From contig NC_092570.1 of NCBI RefSeq assembly GCF_037975245.1, positions 5,831,001 to 5,895,000 on the forward strand: 64,000 bases of DNA, in the 5' to 3' direction. The position numbers and the translations under genes are program-made. Source of the DNA: Apostichopus japonicus. Taxonomy: Eukaryota; Echinodermata; Holothuroidea; Aspidochirotida; Stichopodidae. The notes under the pieces were generated by a model. That model had not been told where the DNA came from. It did not search any database and saw nothing but the letters and a program-made list of their open reading frames with translations. Below are positions 11,346 through 25,900 of this stretch, piece after piece (position 1 is the first letter of the stretch; each line of letters starts with the position of its first letter).

Positions 11346-14300
11346 TCGGGCAGTCACCCCTAAAACAGCCTAGGCTACAGTATATAAGTTAGGCCTAAGT
11401 TGGTCCTATGGATACGTAGCCTAGGCTTGTTTGCAGAATATATGAACTTATATTTTATGTATAACTTTAAGGCATAGGCTACCTTGGTTTACGCTCGCAC
11501 CTGCTGCAAGTCGAAGAATCTACAAAGTGAATGAATTCTCCATCCCCTTTGGACATGTTGACAACAGGCTGTCACAAAATATCAATACATCTACACAATA
11601 GAGAAGCATATGCTCTGTGGTCAAAATAATTATTCTCGTCTGCTCATCCGTACGCCGTACGATCACATGTCTGATTGTTTAATCGATCCAGGGTAGCGAG
11701 TAGTTAATATCGTGACTCAGCAGAATTTAGACGTTATTCACATCTGCTCATCCATAGTCCCGGTGTCGTATTATCCATTGTGAAGTCGGAAGTTATTACA
11801 ATCATATTTGTTAATTTCGTGACTTAGCAAAAATTAAACACGGGGCGGTTTCGAAGGACAAGGTTGTTCATATTGGAAATTAAAAAGAAATATATTTGCA
11901 ATGGCTGGGTGGTTGGGATAGAGGTTATAGTTGTGGATCAGATGTAGATATACAGGCAAAGATCCTTTGTCAGTAATAGTAACTTAGCTATCAGTAACAC
12001 AGATCCTTTATTAGTAATTATTTATTGTCTATATGTATGATTCATAAGTGTACCCTATGAGAAAGTATCAAAATCTAAAACTTTTCTACCCCCTAGGCTT
12101 ACATGGAACTCTGCTCCAACCACCCCAGGGCCGGCCACACCACCTCCTTTCTAAAATCCTGGATCCTTCCCACATTAGTTGGGCAGGACACTTGAAGATG
12201 TAGGTAAGAGGGTAAATGGATGAGAACGAGTAAGGACAATTAGGAAGACTGTCTTGGGACAGCAGAAAACTGTTATAATAGCTTAGGCAGTTGCTAATTG
12301 CCCCTCACCTCTAAAGAAAAGGCATCAACACCAGCTAGCTGAACACCACCTTATGCCTCATTGAAAATGAAAAATATTGAATCCAACAGCTATATATACA
12401 CATCATATATTAGTGCAATTATAATTATATTAAGTATATAATTTTTGCAATTGCAACTGGATGACACAAAAAAAAAATCAATCAAGTCTGTTAATCTGAT
12501 ATTAAAACATTTATTGTGCTGTGCCGGTGTTTATGACATCATCATGCAAAAACACTATAATTATTTTCAGAAAGACAATATAATATAAAAGAAAATTGGG
12601 TGACCTCATTAAAGTCACATATTACACACTCAGTACATATACTATGACTTCACAATAGCTTTCAATGTAGCTAAAATATACAAACGTGGTTAACTTAATA
12701 CTTGAGGTAACTTCTAAAACATACATATATTATAATACTGTATATATATTAAGAGAAGGATAAGTATTAAGACAACTTGTAATGGGTGGGTAATTCAGGC
12801 TGGTTTACTAAATGTGTATGTCCAATAATTTTCTAGTTACACAGTGATGAATAGCAAGACCACACAATACAAATAAATCTACTGTAGAACAAGGTCATAA
12901 AATTTCACGTCAGGAAGACGCTATGTTAACTACTGTCGGTAATAATTTCAGATCAAAGTACATGACGCCAGTCGCATCACAAATACAGGGTTTTATCTAC
13001 TTTCCAGACCCATTGACATTAAAGTATTAACTTCTACTGCAAAAGACAACCAATAGAATGTCTCTGGCATTTATTACAAATATAATTATGGTGAGAAATG
13101 TTTGCTCGTTTGCTGACAAACCCACTGATCATCTCCTAGCAGTGCATCACATAAACAAGGTTGTATGGTTTACCTTATGCAGCCTATACATCAATTTGCG
13201 GTGATCAATCTATATGATTTCAGCTTGTGAAAGTCACTGAATGACTTGCAAGTTTAAAGGAATGCTGTTTGGCCCCAAATATGCTAGATATTCAAATATG
13301 GTCACCTTTGGTCAAAATTCTTAGACTGTTTCTATTACCATTCTTCGAGGAACTTTTCCTCGCTGGGACATTCAGTCATCTTCTGTGTTCCTTCACAGTA
13401 TCTGAGAACACTTTGGAGAGTAAAGACCTCCAGGAAAGTACTTTTTGGAAACTTCTAGCAATTATAGCAAGCTATAATTTGGGGCCTATACTGACTACCT
13501 TTAATCTAAAAAGATCTTAATATCAACAAAGACTGTAAACTGCAAGCGATATAACATATTAAAGTATGTCAGAAGTGATTTAGAATGATCAAAGGTCATC
13601 AAACACACACTATTAATCACCGTCACAATTATACAAGATCATATGCAGGAATTTTTGACATGACTTTCATATTATCTGGAATAATCTATAACTGTCAAAC
13701 TGGGCACAGAACAGTACTATACCAGAGCACCTCTTGATATGAGTATACACTTTAGTATGTGGGGTGCAGACAGGAGGGGTAGGGAGGGGGGAGGACTACT
13801 ATATACCATTTTTATAATATGCCATACTGCATGCTTTATAGCGCAATACAGATATCATAAAATATATTTGGGAGTTTTAAAGGGGAAAAAAAGCTGCCGG
13901 GGGTTCCAAACTTAGATTGCAATCTGTATCATACAGTTGCTGTTCCATCCTTTTTTTTCTTCAAAATTACAATATGGAACTCTGTAGTTATTTTTGCATC
14001 TTTGGTAAAATCTCTGAAAGTAGTCACACACCTATTGAAAAAATTCCATGACTATGAATTTGGTCCAATAATGAGTTAGAATTTACACAACCATAGGAAG
14101 GCAACTGCCTTTATCAGTTGAGACGTCAAATGAGTCACATGTTAGTGATCAACCAATCAATTCTTTAGGAAATAAATACATTGGAATATTGAATGACAAT
14201 TTACATAACTTGATAAATATGCAAAATTATTAACACAGTGCAAATATGTTAACATGATGAAAAATGTATATAAATATCTATAATTCAATACAATTTCTGC

Positions 14301-14520
14301 TAAAAACAGCATTTATTGACTTTTTAATGCTAGGTATAATGTATCTGGCACACATATGTGTAACAATCCATGTAACCACTAATACAGTTACTAACAAATA
14401 CAAACATCTTGGCTATTCAGGTACTGTTGATGCATCAGTTTATGACCAAGCAATGCTTACAAAAGTTAGTATACTCAATGTGGTATGCATATGCTTTACA
14501 TATTTATGCCTAAAAGACTA
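11346..14520. other. intergenic stretch, no gene seen
   Basis: AT-rich intergenic DNA between FSP1 and GRTP1. Palindromic CCTAGGC words appear near 11369 and 11420. A divergent copy of the CCAATCA-bearing unit described at 14521-14830 lies at about 14100-14170. No coding exon, RNA gene or clear transposon terminus was found. Confidence 0.5.
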
Positions 14521-14830
14521 GATGCATCACCTGTCAAAGATAACTGTTTGGCTTTTAAGAATAGTTGAGATGTCACACATATCAACCAATCAAAGCTCAA
14601 TATAAGTTAACTTTGGTAATCATATAATTTACATTACTACATACGTGTAAATAACTCAATGCAATACCTGCCAAAAACAACTATTTGGCTTTGAGGAATT
14701 ATTGAGATGTCACACATATTGACCAATCAGAGCTTAGTATGCTAAATATGTTATTCATATGATTTGCATAATTTACATATTTTGTCTGAATAATGCAGTA
14801 CAGTACATGCCAAAGACAGTAACATGGCTT
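14521..14830. repeat. tandem repeat, unit about 137 bp, with CCAAT motif
   Basis: Two clear copies share GTTGAGATGTCACACATAT or a close variant followed by ACCAATCA (about 14564 and 14701); a partial third follows and a divergent copy lies near 14100. CCAAT boxes bind NF-Y in animals, but nothing here shows promoter activity. Confidence 0.6.
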
Positions 14831-14854
14831 AAATGGATTGTTCTTTCCTAATTT

Positions 14855-15115
14855 CAATAATAAATACAATAACTTTGTCCTAGATAAGGAATCTCCGTTT
14901 ATGAGGATTGCTTTTAAACGCTCTCTCAAGACTCATCTGATGAAAACTGTTTAATTAATTGTTCACTGTTGCCCATTTTTGCTTGCAATTTTGTCTTGTA
15001 CTATATTTACTGTTTTTTGTTTTGCTGTCGCACTGTTTGTGTCACTGTGCCATGAGCAACTTTTTTGACGGATACCTGCACATTATAAATGTCAATTATT
15101 ATTATTTAATTTCTC
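14855..15115 (+). mobile_element. 3' end of a non-LTR retrotransposon
   Basis: An open frame containing FMRIAFKRSLKTHL ends at a stop near 14953. It is followed by an untranslated region ending CACATTATAAATGTC and a (ATT)n tail. An FKRxLKTHL-type ending before a 3' UTR with an ATT/AAT microsatellite tail is typical of L2/CR1-like LINEs. The element is severely 5'-truncated. Confidence 0.65.
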
Positions 15116-16105
15116 TCGAAGCAACTCTCTAATAAATCAACGGCTGAAGAGACAACTGGACTGTTGCATCGGTATTTGTTACATCAGAAATAAACATTCA
15201 AAATAAAATCATTTCTCAATAGCCAATCTTAGCCAGCCCTTGATTTATCTTCTTGGTTTTTATAGAGTTCACAGTACTGACCAACGAGACCAAGATCCAA
15301 ATGGCCAGCAGAAAGAGAGCCAGAGTGTTTCAAAATAATGTGAAAATCGATCATATAAAAAAAAGAGATCAAGATTGGACACTCTCTTTGATATTTACCG
15401 TTTTGGGGATTGTGAAAATTTGGGTTAGGACTAGTCAATATATTCTCTGTTTTACATCACTGTGATTGCCATGCACTCACTCATCTTGGAATTCAATTGG
15501 TTAACAATTTTGGTTTAAAAAATAGCCTTTCAACCTATATGATCTTGATCTATCAAGAGATATCAGTTTTGACTTATTTTATGTAGTTTTGACACATCTA
15601 GAATTGAAGATTTGTCAAGGTACCAGGTGAGGTAATGTCTCAGTAGCAAGAATCAAATCAAAAGGAAAAATATGAGTCCAATATGAGTCCAATATGAGTC
15701 CAAATACAAAGACATTGTTAAACTCCATGGCAAGATCATTATAAAAAAAAATTGGCAACACCTTTTTCGGATCAAAAGGGTAACAAAGTAAAATCTGATG
15801 CATAAAAAAATATTTTTTTTAAGGATTGATTCACATAGCTGATGGTTTTTACCATCTGGTATCACTCAAGCAAAATAGCAAACTAAAAAATTAAATTAAA
15901 ATAATTAAATGTGAAACAGACAAAAATTATCAAAGAAAACAAAGCAGAATTTGTCGTCTGGCAACTCTTAAACTGAGTATGTTACTGAACATTACTGTTA
16001 CATTATTTCAAATAATGAGGGCAATTAGAAGCTTACTGTGCAAATAGCTATATCACATAGTAGATACATACGGTATTAAACAAATAAATCAAACATAAAA
16101 ATTCT
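15116..16105. other. intergenic stretch, no gene seen
   Basis: Apart from a 12-bp unit (ATATGAGTCCA and variants) repeated three times near 15670-15702, I see no structured feature. Confidence 0.5.
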
Positions 16106-16113
16106 GTCTAAGA

Positions 16114-17333
16114 CCGTGGTTTTCAACCTTGGGCTCGCGGGCCCATTTGGGCCCGCGCAGCCGATTTTGTGGGCTCGCGAGCATTGCCCCAGTAATGATT
16201 AAAAATTGTGGCATTTTGGGGGGCTGGTGGCGAAGGCACATGATGATGTTTCTTAGAAAACCTTCGATGAAACCTTGTACAACAGGTAAAATCATTACTC
16301 AACCCTAACCCTATAAGACTAGTATAAGAGAAGTCGGTGACTCCCACCAACCACTGCACACTACGTATTACGTATTTACCAAGGTTATGATGTGTGGAAG
16401 CCTTGCTCAATCGAACCCAGCTCAATTCCAAGTGGCACGCAGCAAGTATTGTGCGATACCAGTAGTAATAAAAACAAAAATAATTTAGTACTAACATGCC
16501 TTTATACGACTAGCCATTGATCGATCAATCTTCTAATTATCGGTTAATAATAGGTCAAAGATCCGAAGAAAAAAAGTGGATCATATTTGTCTACACTTGT
16601 AAAAATTGCGATAATTCGAAGGAAAGGGCGGTAGTAGAATCCTTCTATTTTCAATACAATTAACCGTTAATTGTATTGGAAATAGAAGGATCCTACTACA
16701 GCCCTTTCCTTCGAATTATCGCAATTTTTACAAGTGTAGACAAATATTTGATCCACTTTTTTTCTTCGGATCTTTGACCCATTCTGCCTCGAATATGAGC
16801 AATAATTGGAATAACTTATACAGCGTGATATCTATACAGTCCGACACTTCTATCAGTTCTCCCGTTCTATTGTCAATACACAAAGTATTATTACGTTCTC
16901 TTTATTTCTTAATTTGTTTTCAATAAATAGAAATTACCTCACCGATTCGAAATATATCTCCTTTAATACTACTGGGCCTCATATGCACACGTCAAACGGT
17001 TTTGCTGCTTTTTTATTGCATTGTTCATCTCCATTTTTCTGCATTATTCTGATAGTGATAACGGTCACACATTTCTTATGAAACCAGTGTACCATTGAGG
17101 GTTGCAAAAAATCTTTGAGATAGGCTCTAATTGGGCAGTACCTGTCATCTGATCACGGAGGAACATACATAGCTCTGATTGAGTCCCCGGGTCGCTTGTG
17201 TCAAGAATACACTAATAAACGCTGTGAAATTGATTTTATGAAGTTGATAACTTTGCAGGGTAGGGTATGGGCTCGCGAGGACGGCTCGGAAGACGAATTG
17301 GGCTCGTGATCGAAAAAAGGTTGAAAACCAAGG
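16114..17333. mobile_element. hAT-like non-autonomous DNA transposon, copy 3
   Basis: Terminal inverted repeats are CCGTGGTTTTCAACC at the left and the reverse complement of CCTTGGTTTTCAACC at the right. They are flanked by a perfect 8-bp duplication GTCTAAGA (16106-16113 and 17334-17341). A GGTTTTCAACC-type end with an 8-bp duplication fits hAT. No transposase frame is seen. A 227-bp near-perfect palindrome (16553-16779) lies inside. Confidence 0.85.
16553..16779. repeat. 227-bp near-perfect palindrome nested in the hAT-like element
   Basis: Two arms of about 113 bp, starting GGTCAAAGATCCGAAG and ending with its reverse complement, meet at AATTAACCGTTAATT with essentially no loop. By eye the arms differ at about three substitutions and one 2-nt indel. 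Long arms without a spacer extrude readily and form a long hairpin if transcribed. Confidence 0.9.
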
Positions 17334-17341
17334 GTCTAAGA

Positions 17342-19995
17342 AATGAACAACAGAGAATCACGCTTTTGAGAAACTACCCAAAATCTTGGATAATTTCCGA
17401 TTGGCATACATGTGTGTTCGTGTTCGTTACAATGTACTCACTCCATGCCACATTTTATAAAGTCAAATGGCCAGCTGCTAAAGTTAAGGGCCCCCAAGTT
17501 TGTTTTTGGTGGGCCTTCCTATTTTTCTTCAATTTTAAGCCTAGTATTAACTTCACCTAGCTTTTAGGAGAATTTGACCAAAGTCTGGACGGAGGGGGCT
17601 TTTGGAGAGGGGCCTTGCACCCATGTACTGTATATCCTTCTTAACTAAGAACGCAATTTATGCACATGTAATAGCAAACATATTCAAACAACTTTTACTA
17701 TAATATTACTTTAAGTACAAGATTCCATGCACTTGTAGAGTGTTTGTAGCATGATTTTAGCTGATCGAGAACTCTGTGTTTTAAAGAAAGGTACTTGATA
17801 TGAAAAGCTGCGAGTAGCTTACTGGAAAAAAATCAGTGCATGCTCACAGGAATCTATGCATTACATATATACTATAAAGCGTGCAAGTACACTGCACAGG
17901 GCAAATTTTCACAACTTTTTTTTCCTTTCTGGAAGATAAAGATTTCATACAGACCTTTGAAGTGATGACTTGTAACCATGGTTTGAAAATGTTAACCTTT
18001 TTAAAATTATTATAATTATATCATGGTGAAACACTTGGATTTTTAATATTTGGTTCATAAAATCTTTCCCTAGATAGCACAACCTTAACATATCACATTC
18101 CTCTTGCCAGTGAATGGCTTGTATACTTCAAACATCAGCACCTTCTAAGATATACAAACAAATTTCACTAAAGCAAATATCAACTCTTTCAAATTATGCA
18201 CATTTTGTACTTCACTACCAATTGGATAAGAATTTTTTGTGAGGGAAAAATGTGTGTGATGATTAATTTAAAAAAAAAAAAATTTTTTATCCACATCATG
18301 AATGGGTTAACATGATACCAAATGGTTACTGCATGTTTATTTCACGTTTGAGAACTGGACAATATAGAACCCTGTTTATTCCAAACTCTAAGACCACTCA
18401 TTCAACTTGAACAAACAACATTTTTTCTACGTTTTAATTTTCAAACAATATCATCCAAAAAGTCTGGGTTTTATCATTAAAGAAAGTCTGATATTATAAG
18501 GCTCTAAAAAGTTTAAAGACAATTTCCGTCCATGATTGTGAATTGTTTATTTTATTTGAGCACCTGTTGTTGATTTATATAGGACATATACTCTGTATTT
18601 GAATGTTTAGCAACTCAAGACAAGAACCTAAATAACTGCTCATAGTGGAAAAATAATTCCACAACTCAACTCACAGTGTCACAGATCTTGTTAAATAAAT
18701 AATATAAATAATAATCATGAAAACACTGTGTTTTTTTAATGGCATGCCACCTCTAGCATCAGCAACACACTTCCCTGTTAAAATTTGTCCAAAATGAAAG
18801 TTTGAAAAAGTCAATTATGATTTCTGAGGCAACAGAATAAGACAAAATGTTGAGTTCCACAGACATACGTTGATACGTAAATCAGAGTATAAGTATTCAA
18901 ATCAGAGATTTTCATGTTTGGATGTCACAAAAATGTAAAAACCATTTATACATTGCAAAAACAGCTTTCTGTGTTTTGTCAACCGATGATAAATGATGTC
19001 TAACTTTCTGGACTTTGCATGTAAAATGGCGAATAAAGTCTTTCTTTTTATATGTTCTTCTTAAGAAACTTCTTTTCTACACCTTAAATATGCTGGCAGT
19101 GGTTCAAGTGAAGGTTTAGTTGTGCAGGTTACACCAGACACTACATCAAACTCTTTAATGATAGCAACAGTGTGCAAGAACAATGCATTTACCCATCCTT
19201 CCAAATCTTTGCATCTTATCTATGTATTCTAACACCGAAGATGTAGCTTCACAGTTTGAGAAATGATTTTTAATAAGCTGCAAGTTTAGAATTCAAGAAT
19301 ATTTGACAGTTTTTTTTCCCTACCAGAAAGGGAACCACTCGTCCTTCAAGCTAACCATTGTTCACCATCTTTAGTAACTTCAGAGCCAGATTTTCCCCTT
19401 CTCCTTAAAAGTGTTACATTTAATAGCACATTCTTTTCAAGCAGAGAATAACTGCCATCATTCAATCACCCCAGCCCTCCCCCAACCCTTAGGGATTGTG
19501 CAACCATTTCATTCTCAGTTTGAACACATCATAAACCAAAAAGGTCCAATTTGTCACACTTTCGGTCGGTATCAACCTATGTTCAATACACTGTCCCCTT
19601 TTTCTGTGTAACTATGAAATGGTTAACTTCTAAAAAATAATTTTTTCCAAGGAGCACAAAAATCTCAGGATTTCAAAGAGTGACCTCAGAAATACACTGG
19701 TTTGAATCCTGTTCTAGCGGAAACTTCTTTTGCCATTTCAAAATTTTGTCTATAAATAAATAATTACCAATGTCCGTTTCCACTGTCGATTGACTTACTT
19801 TAAAATATTGTCAAAAAGACAGTCTTTATTCATGAGGTGATATAGTTTCGTGATCCTTGGTAGATTTGATGGACCGTATAATGCGTTGTGAAAAGGTCCA
19901 AAATTGAGGCAAATAATTGCATTTGCTGCAAGTACACAGCAAATTTGGTAATACTGTACTGATTGTTAATATCTGTGAGCTTTTAAAAGAAAAAC
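17342..19995. other. GRTP1 3' flank: 3' UTR and intergenic DNA
   Basis: AT-rich DNA immediately 3' of GRTP1 (minus strand). The 3' UTR probably occupies the right-hand end. No other exon, RNA gene or transposon terminus was recognised. Confidence 0.5.
19825..19830 (-). promoter_or_regulatory. candidate GRTP1 poly(A) signal
   Basis: AATAAA on the minus strand, 166 bp after the GRTP1 stop codon. This is the nearest canonical signal; use is inferred from position. Confidence 0.4.
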
Positions 19996-22900
19996 TTATA
20001 AATTCTGCTCACATTCTGATCTTAGTTTGTCAATAGTTGCCATCTTCAGAGGTTGGGAATCTAAAAACACTTTCTGAAAGTAGAATATAAAAAAAAGTAA
20101 AAAATGGAGGAATTAAATAACTTATGGCATGATATACTTGTATCTTTTTATTTCAAAGCAAAGAGATGTGCTGATTTGTGGAAATTAATGACTATCAATA
20201 ATTAATAACATTAATTAATTCTAATCAGGGTTGGTGAAAACACATCTGCTAAGGAAGCCATGTATGTCTTTGATTTGAAAGATAGATGATAGATTTCATA
20301 ACTTTCAAACATGCAAGGCTTTAGTTAGAGTACCCCACCCAATTTGTTAAACTTGAGAGTGCTTTATAAAAAAAAATGGTGGCATTCTAATTTTTTTAAA
20401 AGCTTTTCCAGCCGACAAATTTGCCTTCATTTCCCATAAGTATCTTGTATAGTCTACATTTGTTCCTCAATTTTCTCCAAACAATATCTATAAAGTTTTG
20501 TTACACCTTTTCATAAAAAAGTTACCTCAGCAGACGTAAGTGCTGTGAATAATAAAGTATTTGGAGAAATGTGCGAGTATTTGTTTTTCTTCTCTCCTTT
20601 TTGCTTGGCTCATGGTTGAACCATCCAAAGCCCCCAGATTAATGGTCGCTGACTAAAAAAAGCCTTGCCATCACGTGACAAATTTGACATTAATTATTTA
20701 CTAAAAAAATGAATGTTTTGCATCAGTACAACTCTTTTGAGTAATTTGAAATTCAATTATTTTTAATTTTTTTTTTTCTTCAAAAGTCATCTACATGAAA
20801 TTTTTGACATTAATTTTTCTAACAAATGAATATTTTGCATCAGTACAACTCTTTTGAGTAATTTTGAGAAATACTTCTATTTTTTAATTTTTTTTTCTTC
20901 AAAAGTCATCCACATGGCCAAAATGGTAACTCAGTACTAACCTGCATGAAGGTATGGCAGTCCATATTCAGAGGTTGTGACTTGACCTTTCGGAATCGTT
21001 CGACGATTTGACTTGTGTCGCGGGCTGTGAGAATGCTCTCCTCGTTCTGAAGCACCAGAGTCAGAGCGACCCTGAAGAGGATTTTAGGTCCTTCGTAGAA
21101 GAGGCAGTCCCAAATACGGAGAGTTGTCTGGGAAAGAGAATTGAGAAGAAGTTGCAAAAATATCTGATCACAAATTAAATGGCTTTATATGTAATATTAC
21201 ACAAATTTCATCTTCTGACTACTGCATGTGATGCTCGAGACTACTAAAGACCCATTGTGCCCCTCCACACAGGCCCATTGTGCCCTCCACAAAAGGCCAG
21301 TAGCAAGGAATTCTGGGCTGGAGGGAGGGGCACAAACTTGTGTCCTGTAACTTATGAAGTTTTTGTAAACATTTTGGTGGCTCAAATGACGGGCCACAGT
21401 AGTATGCCCTTAGGGAGGGGTACTTGTGCCCGGCCTAGATAAGGGCCTCCTCTACGAGCCACAATTTGACTTTTGTTAAAAGAAATAAAATGAAAAAGGC
21501 AAACCAAGAACCATAAACAAATATGTTCATACAAGTACAAGATATAAAGAGAGCTGTCTGTTGTTGAGTAAATTGAAGGGCATGATCATGTTTTCGCCAT
21601 TGATGACCACCAATGACTTATGACCTCCGCTATCATAACAAAACCTGGCTGAAAATTGACTTCATTCAAGAGTGAAAGACATTTAATTCTTTGTGTTCAT
21701 GGGTGGGTGGGAATTAATTCCTTATTTATTTTCTCTCGATGTCGATATTAAATCTGCAGTAGTTCAAAGTATGGGGGTGGACGGAGAGGGAAGAGGTCAT
21801 TCAGCTACAACTGTCATTTCTTTTCAGGAGGGAGGAGGTAGGAGGGAGGGAGGAGGGAGGAGGGAGGAGTAGAACATACATATGTTCTTGCTTTCTGTGC
21901 TAAACAGGTTTACTTTATACTGACAAAAAGTTGCGTCAGGGTTTAATTATGTGATAACGTAAGTTTGTCAATCAGATAGTTTAAACTAAATAAATACGGG
22001 TGGAAGGAGAGGGAAGAAGTCATTTTCAGCTACAACTGTCATTTCTTTCAGAACTTTTACCTCAATTGGCAGGATATCAAGGTACAGGCAGACAAACCAC
22101 TTCATACAGACGAGAGACCAGGGTGCCATTTTGTTTTCCATGTGGCTGGCGATATTGGGATTCCTTAACTTCACTAACTCTCCCAAGACCATCTGGTCCA
22201 CGTTCAATCCCCTGAGATTCTTGGAGTAGTAACCTGCCAAGATGCAAACATCAAATTTTATTTATAAAATTAAAGTAGACATTCTGAGAGTTTTCACCAT
22301 TAGCTTTGTGTTGTCACAATATCACAGAGTAAATTACCTTAACTTGTATGATAAGTTAGCTAGTTGCCTATCATTTCTACGGTTATACAACCCTAGATCA
22401 CTTCCCACCAAACATTTCACTACCTTTATCACTTACAAGCTTCTGGATATCACTTACACAGCCTTTGAAGCGAAACATAACATGCCGTTAAACAGCGGCC
22501 GCCACTTTCAGTCCATTTAAAACTGCACCACGACTGATGTGATGAAAAGCAGGCAAAAAAGGTTGGAAAATGCATGAACATAATAAAGCATTATGGTTTA
22601 TATTAAAGTTAGTTGCAAGTCAATTTTCTATACACTGGCCAGAAGTAGCTTAAATGTAACTTTTTTTTATTACTGAAAGTAGGCTATGCCAAGTTGCATT
22701 AATATAAACAAAAGAAGAATTTGTCATCACACTGTATTTCATTCTGATTTATTATTCTTGCCATTTAGCCTCTGAAGAAGATCCTGCTAGGATCGAAACG
22801 TCAGGCCAACTTACTTTTATACATTCTCCTACACAGGCTCTCTAGTGGATAAGCAGTTTGCTAACAGTTTTATTTTATTTTGCATTTATTATTCACTAGT

Positions 22901-25900
22901 AATTATTCCACACGTAGTAAATAACTTGTTTTTAAGTGTACATGGAAAGTACAGCATACAGCTCAATCGACTTTCATAATCAATATTTTGAATTCAAGCC
23001 TTCAAAACCAACCCTCATCTTTGACTGTGCTTATTATTATTTCAATCTTTCCCTACCACCAAATCATTATCTTTGATCTTGAATACGGATAACTCACCTA
23101 AATTTCTATCATGCCAGATGTTCGAAATTTTAATCTCGATTAATTATCACAAAATCCGGCAACTATTGATGTATATATTGAATAAATTCCACCACACTTT
23201 TTCACTATCTACCAGGGTCACAATATTAACATCTGTTTTTACACACCATGAATTCTCAACACACAGCTAGAGTTAGTTAATGTAAAATCTCACAAACTCT
23301 TAAAAATTTGATGAATTATGGAATTTTTTTGTTTTGCCTGGTATGGTAGGAATAACGTCAAAAATTTCCTACAGTCTGTTAGAGTAGATTTCTTTGTTTT
23401 CAGATACCAAACAACTCAAACTGACAGAGTAACAGTAATACTGGAGTGAATGGAGGGAGGGGGGGGGGGGCTTGGAGAGGTAATGGAAGACAAAGAGATG
23501 GAACAGAATGGTCTCTATATAAAAGAAATAACTGAAATAAGGAATATTCTACAACATTGAATGTTGGAAATAATAATGATTACATCATCAATAAGGTCAA
23601 CCACTAATGTTGGCTATTCTTTATTAAAAGTTAAAAACTTGAAGGTTTATACTCCAGATTGTACCCTCTCAAAGGACTTAGGATACAAGAGTTAACTACT
23701 AGTCAATTTTAACTTGCTACACCCAACCAATCATTTCCAATATTTTCCTTTGCTTATTCAGAGTATACCAACAGTTATTATGAAATGCCTCACTATTGGG
23801 TAATGGCATATATAGGAAAATGAAACCTGTAAATGTTTAGCAATGTTCAATCATGCTGGAATAATCAGCTAGTGATAAATGTTTCAAAACTTTAGTTTCA
23901 CTTCCAATCATTCATGTGTAAATTCTATTTTAAGGTTTCTCAATTTCCAAAGAGGGGTCTAAATTAGCAGTTATTAATCAAACTCAATGTTCAGTTGATG
24001 ACAACTGATGATAAACATCAGCCCTGATTGATATGCAAAGGGTAAGTATCTCAACCATCAATCTTTGGCAAATCTAAGCTTAGTGTATATATATATATAT
24101 ATGTTGAGCAAAAAGACAACAAAGTCTTCTAAATTTTTCAAAACATTTTCTGATATACACAGCTTACAACATATTTTGTGTTGAATATTATTTGTGAGTT
24201 GGGAGATTTAACATTGCACTCACAACCAGCTGTTTTACTTACGATGGTTTCCATGGTTACAAACACACACACATGCACACACAAAATAACTACCAACAAC
24301 ATGCTATGGACATCTTTACCATTATGAAAATATGCAACTTTCAATGATTTGAACTCTAAAACTCTCGCTGATTTGAGATGCTTACCGACTAATATCTGTT
24401 TTGTGAGTTTCTCAAGCAGAAAGAAGCTTTTTTCTTCATCTTTGAGGACTATCAGCAACATGGCCACCACGTAGTTCAACCCTTGGCAGTAACCAATCTC
24501 GGGATTGTGGTTGGCAAATGCTTTGAGGACGTTACGTAGGGAGTCCTGCTTCCCGCTAGTGGCATCGTTGCAAAAGTATATATTTTCTGGAAATGTTCTG
24601 TGAAGATCTGCAAAGCAATTTATAATTCAGAGGAAAACCGATTCAGTTATGGTATTGCATAACATTTCGGCGGTGTCAAAAAATATCACGACCCAAAACT
24701 TTTCCTTTCATGTCCAGCTGTCAAATAAAAGTTATGAGATAAATGACTTTCACATGGCAATACTTTTACAAATAGCATCTTACAACTGTTCTTAATTACA
24801 GAACCTAAAACAAAAGGGAAAACGTAATTAACCCGACTGCTCCCTCTTTTATCACCACAAAAGAGAATAGGGGAAGTTGATCTTGGCATTTTTCTTTCTT
24901 TCTTTCATATAGATAGAACATGATGGCGGGGGGGGGGGGGGTGGGGGATCGCATTAACAAAATGGAAAGGCTTTGTTTGCACTCATATATACACTGCTTT
25001 CAATGCAGGATGTAGAAAAGAATTAGTTCTCTACAATTTTGCTACATTTTTGACTGCAAAAGGCACTCCAATTTGACCAACTTTCTCTGTCTTAATCAAG
25101 AAATAGAAACTGAAATCTTTTCAAAACTTTCAATTGGTTAAAGCCGGCAATCGTTAGGCCTCACTAACACTCCTGATTACAGTTCGAGAAAATATAATTT
25201 AGTTGAGAACATAGCCAAAAATATCAAAGGGATAAGTACAATAGAAAATAATTTAGTGTTAACGACTTAACGTTTTCTGTAGCAGTTCTGAAGGCTCTGA
25301 TTTTTGTTCCTCATGAAATACTATGGGGTTCCTGAGAACAAAAAACCCTGTTATACGACTTAACACTTGAATGGCGAGTTGACCATTTCCCATAGCACTT
25401 GGCCATGGGAGAGCAGAATGTATTATTCCCACGAGGCTGAAAGGGATATATAGAGCATTTTCTCCAAACAGTCATAGTCTAACAACAACAGCTTTTGTGT
25501 GAGATAATGTGTTTTGGATTGTATATATCTCTGCTAAATGTTGTTTTTACAAATTTGAAGAAAAAAAATAATCAGTTCAGTTCATTCTGAGGACACCACG
25601 ACTTGGGATACAGATATATGTTTTATATAAATAAACAGTTCTGGTTTGAGTTTTGAGAAGGACATACTTAAAGTTCAAACATGTTGAAAGGTAAAGAGAC
25701 AAAACCTATTCTCACTTGTGCAATAAGCGGTTCCATAACTCCAATTGTACAGATGTCTTTCTTTCTGGTCAAGTGATACATAGATTTAAGCATACATGTG
25801 TGTTTGTCGTTACATCTGGTCAAGATACATAGATTTAAGCATACATGAGTGTGTGTCGTTACTTCTGGTCAAGTGATACATAGATCTAAGCATACTGTAC

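Noticed and set aside
21197-21442. Opposing short ORFs near 21.3 kb
   Set aside because: Intronic, no homology, no shared splice phase with GRTP1.
24927-24945. G homopolymer runs (also 23457-23470, 28860-28870, 32459-32468, 33847-33857) as regulatory or G-quadruplex sites
   Set aside because: Long mononucleotide runs are common through the window and prone to sequencing error; nothing links them to a gene feature.
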